Origin: an uncultured Dyadobacter sp.
GTDB lineage: Bacteria > Bacteroidota > Bacteroidia > Cytophagales > Spirosomataceae
DNA length: 20,262 nt
Assembly: GCA_937880795.1 (NCBI GenBank)
Contig: CALGRQ010000441.1
Span: 1 to 20,262, forward strand
Reading direction: 5' to 3'
The position numbers were made by a program, and so were the translations under genes. Position 1 is the stretch's first letter. Every line of letters starts with the position of its first letter. Positions 7,304-13,682 of this stretch are shown in pieces. Below the pieces are notes generated by a model. That model was given only the letters and a program-made list of their open reading frames with translations, had not been told where the DNA came from and ran no database searches.

Positions 7304-7368
7304 TGCCACGAATTCACAAATGATCACGAATGTAAAAGATTATTCATGATATAGGTGTATTCGTGGCA
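7304..7368. repeat. CACGAAT fold-back repeat between rnr and the DUF1080 gene
   Basis: TGCCACGAAT (7304-7313) is exactly complementary to ATTCGTGGCA (7359-7368). Between them are further copies: CACAAAT (7315-7321), CACGAAT (7325-7331) and, inverted, ATTCATG (7342-7348). The sequence can fold into a long imperfect hairpin. It lies 36 bases beyond the rnr stop and could end rnr transcription or be one copy of a dispersed intergenic repeat. Confidence 0.65.
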
Positions 7369-7404
7369 AAAATCACGGCGCTGTGGCCTATTCAAATATT
7401 TAAA

Positions 7405-9762
7405 CTACCGTCTTTTTCTTTTTCCGCGCGGTGCAGCGTTGGTTGCTTTTCTGTTTTTAGGAGCACTAACCGCTTCACGAGGCGCTTTGGTACGTTGGCG
7501 TGGAGGTCTGTCGTTTCTAGACGATCGTGACGAAGAAGGTGTGGTTCCTGCCAAATATAGATCCATGCTCCGGCGTGCCAGATTGGTATCTTTTACCTTC
7601 ACCTTTACCTGATCCCCAAACGTATATATTTTCTTGGTACGCTGCCCAACAATACGATAATTTTCTTTTTCGAGCTCGTAATAGTCATCTCCAAGGTCGG
7701 TCATACGGATGAGTCCTTCTGAGGCGGTTTCTGTAATCTCTACAAAAATGCCAAATTCAGTTACACCTGTAATAATTCCATCAAATTCCTTGTCATGATC
7801 CATCATACTCATGTATTCGACCTGCTTGTATTTGATAGAAGCTCTCTCTGCCTCAGCAGCCAAACGCTCTCTATCGGAAGAATGCTTAGAAGCGGCTTCA
7901 TAAGCCTCTTTGTCAACAGATTTTCCTCCATCAAGATAATGCTGAAGTAAACGATGTGCCATTACATCGGGATAACGACGTATAGGAGATGTAAAGTGAG
8001 AATATCTTTTAAACGCAAGTCCAAAGTGGCCTAGATCTTCCACGCTATATCTTGCTTTTGCCATGGTACGCACGGCAAGCGATTCAATCAGGTTTTGCTC
8101 TGGCTTTCCTTCTACATCCAGAAGCATTTTATTCATCGACTTGGCAATCTTGTTTTCCTCCTCCACTTCCAGTTTATGACCTAATTTGGCCACAAATGTT
8201 GCGAAAGTCTTTAATCGATCAGGATCCGGTGCTTCATGAATCCGGTAAACCATCGTGTTTTTAACTTCGTCTTTGGAAAGGGTATATACATATTCGGCAA
8301 CGCGTTTGTTGGCCAGGAGCATGAACTCCTCGATGAGTTTATTCGTGTCGTGGCGCTCCTTTTGATATATACCAAGCGGTTTTCCGTTTTCATCGAGTCG
8401 GAAGCGAACTTCCGGTGTTTCGAAATTGATGGCCCCATTTTTGAAACGCTCTTTTCTGAAAATCTTCGCAAGGGCGTTCATGGTTTTCAATTCGGCAACA
8501 AAATCACCTTCGCCGGCATCCAGAATTTGTTGCGCTTCTTCATAAGAGTATCTTCTGTCGGAGTGGATGACGGTTCGTCCAAACCATTCTTTCAATATTT
8601 TTCCTTTTGGACTAATTTCAAAAATGGCTGAGAATGCAAGTCTGTCCTCATTCGGGCGAAGCGAACATAAATTATTGGAAAGTTTCTCGGGGAGCATCGG
8701 AACTGTACGGTCAACCAGATATACGGACGTTGCTCTACGGAATGCTTCTTTATCTAATTCTGTTCCAGGAAGTACATAATGCGAAACATCGGCAATGTGA
8801 ACGCCAATTTCAACATTTCCTTCTTCCAAATTGCGCAGAGATAAAGCGTCATCAAAATCTTTGGCATCTACCGGGTCAATCGTGAAAGTGAGTACGTCAC
8901 GTATATCCTTGCGCTTGGCAATATCTTTCTTGGCTATTTTATCCGGAATTTTGTTTGCTTCTTCTTCAACGATTTCAGGAAATTGATACGGAAGGCCAAA
9001 TTCAGCCAAAATCGCATGCATTTCAACATCGTTGTTGCCTGCTTTTCCTAAAACTGTTACAATTTCACCTTCTGCCTGGCTTCTGCGGGTAGGCCATTGA
9101 ATTACCTTCACAATGACTTTATCTCCGTTTTCAGCTTCTTTGGTTTCCTCTGATTCAATGAAAATTGGATCGAAAAGCTTTTTATTGTCTGGTTGCACAA
9201 CTGCATATCCGCGGTTGATTTCAATGATTCCGACAATTTCTTTACCGGCCCGTTCCACAATTTCAACCACACGGCCTTCTGTCCTGTTTTTGCCAGAATC
9301 TCCACGGGAAGATCTTCCCCCACGGGTATTTTTGGTAAGAGGTTGTATTTTAACAATATCTCCATCCCAGGCGCCATTCAACAGCTCCGCGTCTACATAA
9401 ATATCATCTTCACGCCCTTCTATGACGATAAACGCGAAAGACTTGTTCACGCGGTCAACGCGCCCGGTAAGACCATGGCTTTCCTTTTTCAATGGTGCGG
9501 CGGAGTAGGTACCGTTGTTATTGAATTTAATTCTTCCGGCTTCCTCCAATTCGTGCAGTATGTCGTTGAATAGTGTGCGGACTTTTTTATCCTGTACACC
9601 AAAATGCTCATGCACATCAAATGGGCGGAAGGAATGTTCGCTATTCAGGTCAAAAAAAGCAGCAATATCTGCTTTCAGATTATCTATATAGGACACAATG
9701 TTATGAGGAGCATGTACCTCTTTCTTTTCAGTTGTGCCTATTCTTGTTCTCTTTTTATTCAT
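7405..9762 (-). CDS. rnr: Ribonuclease R (3'-5' exoribonuclease)
   Basis: RNase R degrades structured RNA processively from the 3' end in mRNA and rRNA turnover. The 785 residues fit the family. In order: an N-terminal region with a winged-helix-like segment (about 24-90), cold-shock-type OB domains (about 95-240), the RNB catalytic domain (about 285-610), an S1 domain (about 655-733, DGIITGVTEFGIFVEI), and a basic tail ending KRKRR. The catalytic aspartates lie in IDPVDAKDFDDA (D296, D302, D304, D305). HIADVSHYV at about 322-330 and HFTSPIRRYPD are also typical. The ATG at 9762 gives MNKKRTRIG. The gene follows the exonuclease gene by 87 bases; no TAnnTTTG box is seen in that gap, so read-through from the lipB operon is possible. 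Confidence 0.96.
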   Translation of the reverse strand: MNKKRTRIGTTEKKEVHAPHNIVSYIDNLKADIAAFFDLNSEHSFRPFDVHEHFGVQDKKVRTLFNDILHELEEAGRIKFNNNGTYSAAPLKKESHGLTGRVDRVNKSFAFIVIEGREDDIYVDAELLNGAWDGDIVKIQPLTKNTRGGRSSRGDSGKNRTEGRVVEIVERAGKEIVGIIEINRGYAVVQPDNKKLFDPIFIESEETKEAENGDKVIVKVIQWPTRRSQAEGEIVTVLGKAGNNDVEMHAILAEFGLPYQFPEIVEEEANKIPDKIAKKDIAKRKDIRDVLTFTIDPVDAKDFDDALSLRNLEEGNVEIGVHIADVSHYVLPGTELDKEAFRRATSVYLVDRTVPMLPEKLSNNLCSLRPNEDRLAFSAIFEISPKGKILKEWFGRTVIHSDRRYSYEEAQQILDAGEGDFVAELKTMNALAKIFRKERFKNGAINFETPEVRFRLDENGKPLGIYQKERHDTNKLIEEFMLLANKRVAEYVYTLSKDEVKNTMVYRIHEAPDPDRLKTFATFVAKLGHKLEVEEENKIAKSMNKMLLDVEGKPEQNLIESLAVRTMAKARYSVEDLGHFGLAFKRYSHFTSPIRRYPDVMAHRLLQHYLDGGKSVDKEAYEAASKHSSDRERLAAEAERASIKYKQVEYMSMMDHDKEFDGIITGVTEFGIFVEITETASEGLIRMTDLGDDYYELEKENYRIVGQRTKKIYTFGDQVKVKVKDTNLARRSMDLYLAGTTPSSSRSSRNDRPPRQRTKAPREAVSAPKNRKATNAAPRGKRKRR

Positions 9763-9849
9763 TCATGTTGTTGTGGCCTAGCCTCATGGCTTGTCACCAC
9801 ATTTGTTATAGATTCTTAATTATTGGATTTGTCAGGATTGTACTCTGTC

Positions 9850-10584
9850 CTACTCTATCCGAGTTATATTTTCAGGTGCTATTAGGCCAAAGCCGTGCAG
9901 TCGTAGATAGATCTGTCCCAGCACCACTACGTCCTCTCTGCAATATCGACAAATTTTGGCAAGGTCTTTCTCCTCATAATAAACCCTTGTTACCTGGTCA
10001 CCGCTCATTTCGTTTTTACTTCCCGGTATATCGAAAACGGCAGCTAGTAAATCCAGCGAGGTATAGCTTTTATAATCGCCAAATTTCCAAAGCTCCATGG
10101 TATCCTGATGCAATACTTCCCATGGTTTTTTACCAGAAATTTGAAGTGCTTTTGGTATCTGAATTCCATGTATGAGCATGCGCCTACATAAGAATGGAAA
10201 ATCAAATTCTTTTCCATTGTGTGCACAAAGCGTAAGTTGGTCGGCAGGATATTTTTCTATGAGAGACTTAAATTCTAATAATAGCTTCACTTCGTCATCG
10301 CCGGAGAAGCTGCGAACCTTGAAAGCTATTTCATCTTTTTCATTCCAAAAAAACGCACCGAAAGCGATGCAGACCACTTTTCCGAACTCGGAATATATAG
10401 CGCCCTTGTCATAAAAGCAGTCTGCGCTAGAAATAGTTTCATCTCCTTTATTCAGGGAAAGGGATTTTTTGTCCCATAGTTTCTGCATGCGCTCAGAAAG
10501 CCTGCTGTATGAGGGCTCAGATGCAACGGTTTCAATATCGAGAAGCAGAAAGTTTTTTGCGCGTTTTCTAAAATCATCCGTCAT
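9850..10584 (-). CDS. Predicted 3'-5' exonuclease, PolB-like DEDDy family
   Basis: A 244-residue protein related to the proofreading exonuclease domain of family B polymerases but with no polymerase part. It keeps all three exonuclease motifs: Exo I LLLDIETV (D16, E18), Exo II CAHNGKEFDFPF (N123, D128), and Exo III YCRED (Y214, D218), with the tyrosine spacing of the DEDDy class. Stand-alone proteins of this type are common in Bacteroidota and are presumed to act on DNA 3' ends; the true substrate is not established. It starts 30 bases after the short conserved gene and is followed by rnr, so a nucleic-acid exonuclease pair lies in one transcription direction. The function is predicted from motifs only. 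Confidence 0.88.
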   Translation of the reverse strand: MTDDFRKRAKNFLLLDIETVASEPSYSRLSERMQKLWDKKSLSLNKGDETISSADCFYDKGAIYSEFGKVVCIAFGAFFWNEKDEIAFKVRSFSGDDEVKLLLEFKSLIEKYPADQLTLCAHNGKEFDFPFLCRRMLIHGIQIPKALQISGKKPWEVLHQDTMELWKFGDYKSYTSLDLLAAVFDIPGSKNEMSGDQVTRVYYEEKDLAKICRYCREDVVVLGQIYLRLHGFGLIAPENITRIE

Positions 10585-10614
10585 ATCCTGTGTGTGTTTG
10601 ACGATTTTACGTCG

Positions 10615-11028
10615 CTATTCGTGTAAAACACCTTCCATACCGAATGGTGCTATCTCGACAATGTTGTCCTCCACGATGCTGTCGGGTACGAATATAAACT
10701 TTTTATCGTAAATCTGATTACCAAGGAAGTAGCTAATCCAGAATTCGTTGGTGAGATGAAATACATCGGGCATGATTGTCTCAACAACCTGATGTTTCTC
10801 AGAGGGAATCTCCGGAAAAAAATGCCGAAGGGTGGAAGTCTTTTGACCAGAGTTAATTCCCGATTCGGTATTACTATATCCTTTGGAGGTTACCATTACC
10901 GTACTAATGGGAGTTGGATTTCTGTTAATTACCACAACGCTCCATTCGGTTGTATTCTCTTCAACAATATTTCTAACGATGGCAACTTGTATACCCTCCA
11001 CCGGGTGAAACGGAATATCTTTTTTCAT
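10615..11028 (-). CDS. Conserved protein of unknown function, between lipB and the exonuclease
   Basis: A 137-residue soluble protein with no signal peptide or membrane segment. I do not recognise a characterised family, though similar short proteins seem to recur in Bacteroidota, sometimes under misleading labels. Visible blocks are VEGIQVAIVRN (about 10-20), WSVVVINRNPTPISTVMVTS (about 29-48), STLRHFFPEI (about 65-74), and YDKKFIFVPDSIVEDN (about 107-122). The strand-rich pattern suggests a small beta fold. It lies 24 bases after lipB and 30 bases before the exonuclease, all on one strand, so it is almost certainly co-transcribed with both. The reading frame is clean and its coding pattern resembles its neighbours. 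No function is proposed. Confidence 0.75.
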   Translation of the reverse strand: MKKDIPFHPVEGIQVAIVRNIVEENTTEWSVVVINRNPTPISTVMVTSKGYSNTESGINSGQKTSTLRHFFPEIPSEKHQVVETIMPDVFHLTNEFWISYFLGNQIYDKKFIFVPDSIVEDNIVEIAPFGMEGVLHE

Positions 11029-11052
11029 AACAACTTACTAATTGTATTGGAT

Positions 11053-11781
11053 TTAAGCTGGATTTTCGAAAAGCTCCATCTCAAATAATTGAGCCAAATA
11101 ATTTTTGAGTTTAAGGGAAACCTCATGCATGTCCATAACGCTTCCGGTTTCCGCTGAGATGGAGGTAACCGCCTTATCTTCAATTCCGCATGGAACAATG
11201 TTTCCGAAATAGGAAAGATCGGTATTGATATTGAGGGCAAAACCGTGCATGGTAACCCAGCGGCTTGTTTTAACGCCCATAGCACATATCTTTCTAGGAT
11301 TTTTCTGAGTGGTGTGGTCAAGCCATACACCGGTAAGTCCTTGTATTCGGCCCCCGTCCAGTCCATAATCCCCAATTGTCAGAATGATGGCCTCTTCCAA
11401 CAAGCGCATATATTTATGTATATCGGTAAAGAAGTTGTCCAGATCAAGAATAGGATAGCCTACCAATTGACCCGGGCCATGATACGTGATATCGCCGCCA
11501 CGGTTTATTTTGTAATATTTCGCATCGCGCTCAACTAACTCATCTTGTTGTAGCAAGAGGTGGTCAGGCTTTCCGCTTTTTCCTAACGTATATACATGAG
11601 GATGCTGGCAGAAAAACAAATGGTTGGGCGTAGCAATTTGTTCTGAATCGGATAAATTTCGATTCTCAGTTTTAATAGTAAGCGTTTCAGCAAAAATTTT
11701 TTCCTGGTAATCCCAGGCCTCCTGGTAGTCTATTAACCCCAAATTTCGAAAGCCTACTTTTTTATTGATGAGGGTATTCAT
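11053..11781 (-). CDS. lipB: Lipoyl(octanoyl) transferase
   Basis: LipB moves octanoyl groups from acyl carrier protein to lipoyl domains of 2-oxoacid dehydrogenases and the glycine cleavage system, the first step of lipoate synthesis. With the ATG at 11781 it has 242 residues; the frame extends to a TTG at 11814 but those 11 residues are not needed. The signature RGGDITYHGPGQLVGYP lies at 94-110, and HPHVYTLGK is at 60-68. The catalytic pair is conserved: K164 in KICAMGVK and C198 in IVPCGIED. WVTMHGFALNINTDL is also typical. lipA is not in the window. The gene leads a tight minus-strand group with the short unknown protein and the exonuclease, and is divergent from yraN. Confidence 0.95.
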   Translation of the reverse strand: MNTLINKKVGFRNLGLIDYQEAWDYQEKIFAETLTIKTENRNLSDSEQIATPNHLFFCQHPHVYTLGKSGKPDHLLLQQDELVERDAKYYKINRGGDITYHGPGQLVGYPILDLDNFFTDIHKYMRLLEEAIILTIGDYGLDGGRIQGLTGVWLDHTTQKNPRKICAMGVKTSRWVTMHGFALNINTDLSYFGNIVPCGIEDKAVTSISAETGSVMDMHEVSLKLKNYLAQLFEMELFENPA

Positions 11782-11916
11782 GGATATGATCGTACATAAT
11801 ATTTCGGACTCCAAACTTCCGACAATTTTCTGTAACCTTTTGAGAGAAAACGAGTCTTACGGGAGATTTTCATCCTGTTGTATAGAATAACACCGTTTTG
11901 GCTAAAAAATGTTCAT

Positions 11917-12273
11917 ATGGGCTCACACAACGACACCGGAAGCTGGGGAGAGGAAAAGGCAGCGACTTTTTTATTGGAGAAGGGATATGAGGTGCTGGAG
12001 AAAAACTACCGTTATAAACACATGGAAATTGACCTCATCGCTCAGTATAAAAAAATGTTGGTTTTTGTGGAGGTTAAAACGAGGAGTGGCTCTGCGTTTG
12101 GCATGCCGGAAGAATTTGTTAATTACACGAAGTCGCGTCTGATCATGAAGGCTGCTGAACACTATATTTTTGATAAAAACTGGCTCTATGACGTTCGCTT
12201 TGACATTGTTTCCATTCTTATTTTACCGAATGGAAATGTGGATATTCGGCATATAGAAGACGCTTTTAGTTGA
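11917..12273 (+). CDS. yraN: YraN/UPF0102 family nuclease-like protein
   Basis: A 118-residue protein from the ATG at 11917; the frame runs back to a TTG at 11878, but the ATG gives the expected MGSHNDTGSWGEEKAATFL start. It has the restriction-endonuclease-like core: E12/E13 in helix one, then E37 and D39 in HMEIDLIAQ, then E52-V-K54 in VFVEVKTRSG, which together match the PD-(D/E)XK pattern. FGMPEEFVNYTKSRLI follows, as in the family. Members are suspected Holliday-junction or repair nucleases, but the role is not firmly established. It is divergent from lipB (135 bases) and convergent with the short AraC-type gene, with one base between the two stops and no terminator. Confidence 0.9.
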   Translation: MGSHNDTGSWGEEKAATFLLEKGYEVLEKNYRYKHMEIDLIAQYKKMLVFVEVKTRSGSAFGMPEEFVNYTKSRLIMKAAEHYIFDKNWLYDVRFDIVSILILPNGNVDIRHIEDAFS

Positions 12274-12274
12274 G

Positions 12275-12586
12275 TTATTTCACATGCGCCTGGAAACTTT
12301 GCCGGTAACGGAGTGGACTCATTTTAAAGGTTTTTTTGAAACGTTTATGGAAGTGAGAGATGTCCCCAAATCCACAATCGAAAGCAATTTCGGAAATGGC
12401 TCTGTCGGAGCTAAGTAATTGCTGAACAGCGAAATTGATACGGTATTTTCCATTTCCTTTTAAAATGAGGGTTAGCTCATAGGCAGGATGATAATGATAC
12501 GGTACGGTAAACTTATCCAGATGAAAGAATTTTACTCCAAAGGAAGTTTGAGCGTTGGAGGGGATGTTTTCAAATTGAGGCTTCAT
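12275..12586 (-). pseudogene. Internally deleted AraC-family regulator (103-residue remnant, frame open)
   Basis: The first about 46 residues resemble the N-terminus of a cupin-type AraC regulator (KFTVPYHYHPAYELTLILKG, 25-44). From about residue 50 the protein jumps to the last part of the AraC DNA-binding domain: NFAVQQLL, then ISEIAFDCGFGDISHFHKRF (64-83), then MSPLRYR. Such regulators are usually about 290 residues, so roughly 185 are missing: most of the cupin and the first helix-turn-helix. The junction is around 12434-12452. The frame stays open, so a protein could be made, but with one helix-turn-helix it is unlikely to bind DNA normally. It is divergent from the dioxygenase gene (142 bases), which the intact regulator probably controlled. 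Remnant versus functional mini-regulator cannot be settled from sequence alone. Confidence 0.75.
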
Positions 12587-12728
12587 CAGTGGATTTTTTA
12601 AGCTATGGTCACGTTAAATATATAATATAAGGACAAAATAAGCCATAAAATTGCCATTTTCGACCCATCGTGTTTTATAAAAAGACCAGATATTTGAATG
12701 GTATTATTATTTAACAATTTATAATTAA

Positions 12729-13547
12729 ATGAATAATTCGACTATTCCTAACCTTCATTCGTATAAGACGATTTCTGAGGCTGATCGATTAAATTTTCGA
12801 GAAAAGGGGCATATTCTGATTCCACAAGTGCTGGATCAGGAGGAGGTTAAATATTATCGGGAGGTGATCAATACAGCTGCTCTTCGTTTCAATACAGAAA
12901 ACCGGAAACTAGAAGAAAGAGACACCTACGGAAAGGCATTTTTACAAATTATGAATCTTTGGGAGCTCGACGAAAGGGTTCGTAGTTACACCTTAGCCAA
13001 ACGGTTTGGTAAGATTGCGGCTGATTTACTAGGAGTTAACAGTGTACGTTTATATCATGACCAGGCTTTGTATAAAGAGCCGGGTGGAGGTTTTACACCA
13101 TGGCATCAGGACCAGTATTATTGGCCTCTGGACACCACTAATACCGTTACGATGTGGATGCCATTGATCGACATTACTGAGGAAATGGGAATGCTGACAT
13201 TTGCTTCGGGTTCTCACCGAAGTGGGTTTGTGGAAAACGTGGCCATTTCGGATGAGTCTGAGTCTAAGCTGGAAAAATTTATTCAGGACAGGGGATTCGA
13301 AGTGACCAGGGCTAAAACCATGCAAGCTGGTGATGCTACCTGGCATTATGGATGGACGTTACATTCTGCTCCGGGAAATCAATCTGCCGAGGTCATGCGG
13401 GAAGTAATGACCGTTATTTTCGTAGCGGATGGTGCCAAAGTGACGGAACCGCAGAATGAGCATCAGGAAGCAGACAGGCAGCGTTGGATGTGTGGCCTGC
13501 CTGCGGGAAGCATCCTCAACTCCAAACTAAATCCGCTTTTAGTATAA
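12729..13547 (+). CDS. Phytanoyl-CoA dioxygenase (PhyH) family Fe(II)/2-oxoglutarate oxygenase
   Basis: A 272-residue cytoplasmic protein with the non-heme iron facial triad: H126 and D128 in PWHQDQYYWP, and H212 in LHSAPGN. R224 (EVMREVMTVIF) fits the 2-oxoglutarate-binding arginine. DFR-type N-terminal helices, VRLYHDQALYKEPGGG (about 106-121), and TFASGSHRSG (157-166) are typical of bacterial PhyH proteins. These hydroxylate diverse small molecules, and the substrate cannot be predicted here. There is no signal peptide, unlike the next genes. It lies divergent from the truncated AraC gene, a pairing often seen for such oxygenases, and 135 bases upstream of the GH95-like gene. It ends before a weak CCCAT/ATGGG hairpin (13552-13567) without a T-run. 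Confidence 0.88.
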   Translation: MNNSTIPNLHSYKTISEADRLNFREKGHILIPQVLDQEEVKYYREVINTAALRFNTENRKLEERDTYGKAFLQIMNLWELDERVRSYTLAKRFGKIAADLLGVNSVRLYHDQALYKEPGGGFTPWHQDQYYWPLDTTNTVTMWMPLIDITEEMGMLTFASGSHRSGFVENVAISDESESKLEKFIQDRGFEVTRAKTMQAGDATWHYGWTLHSAPGNQSAEVMREVMTVIFVADGAKVTEPQNEHQEADRQRWMCGLPAGSILNSKLNPLLV

Positions 13548-13682
13548 CCATCCCATTTATTTATGGGCGTATATATCCGTTTCAAACGATGGTGAAAACT
13601 TATATACGGTAGGAGCCTGCAATCGATTGCTTTTTATTCGAAAATGCAGAAATATTGCGCTTTATAAATGGCGCTCAATTAA

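Noticed and set aside
9573..10175. A 200-codon plus-strand open frame with a hydrophobic stretch.
   Set aside because: Most of it lies antisense to the N-terminus of rnr and the C-terminus of the exonuclease, both of which have firm motifs. Its protein has no recognisable pattern.
13568..13608. Inverted repeat CGTATATA...TATATACG in the gap before the GH95-like gene.
   Set aside because: The 8-bp AT-rich arms and 25-base loop are expected by chance in this AT-rich gap, and no regulator is linked to them.
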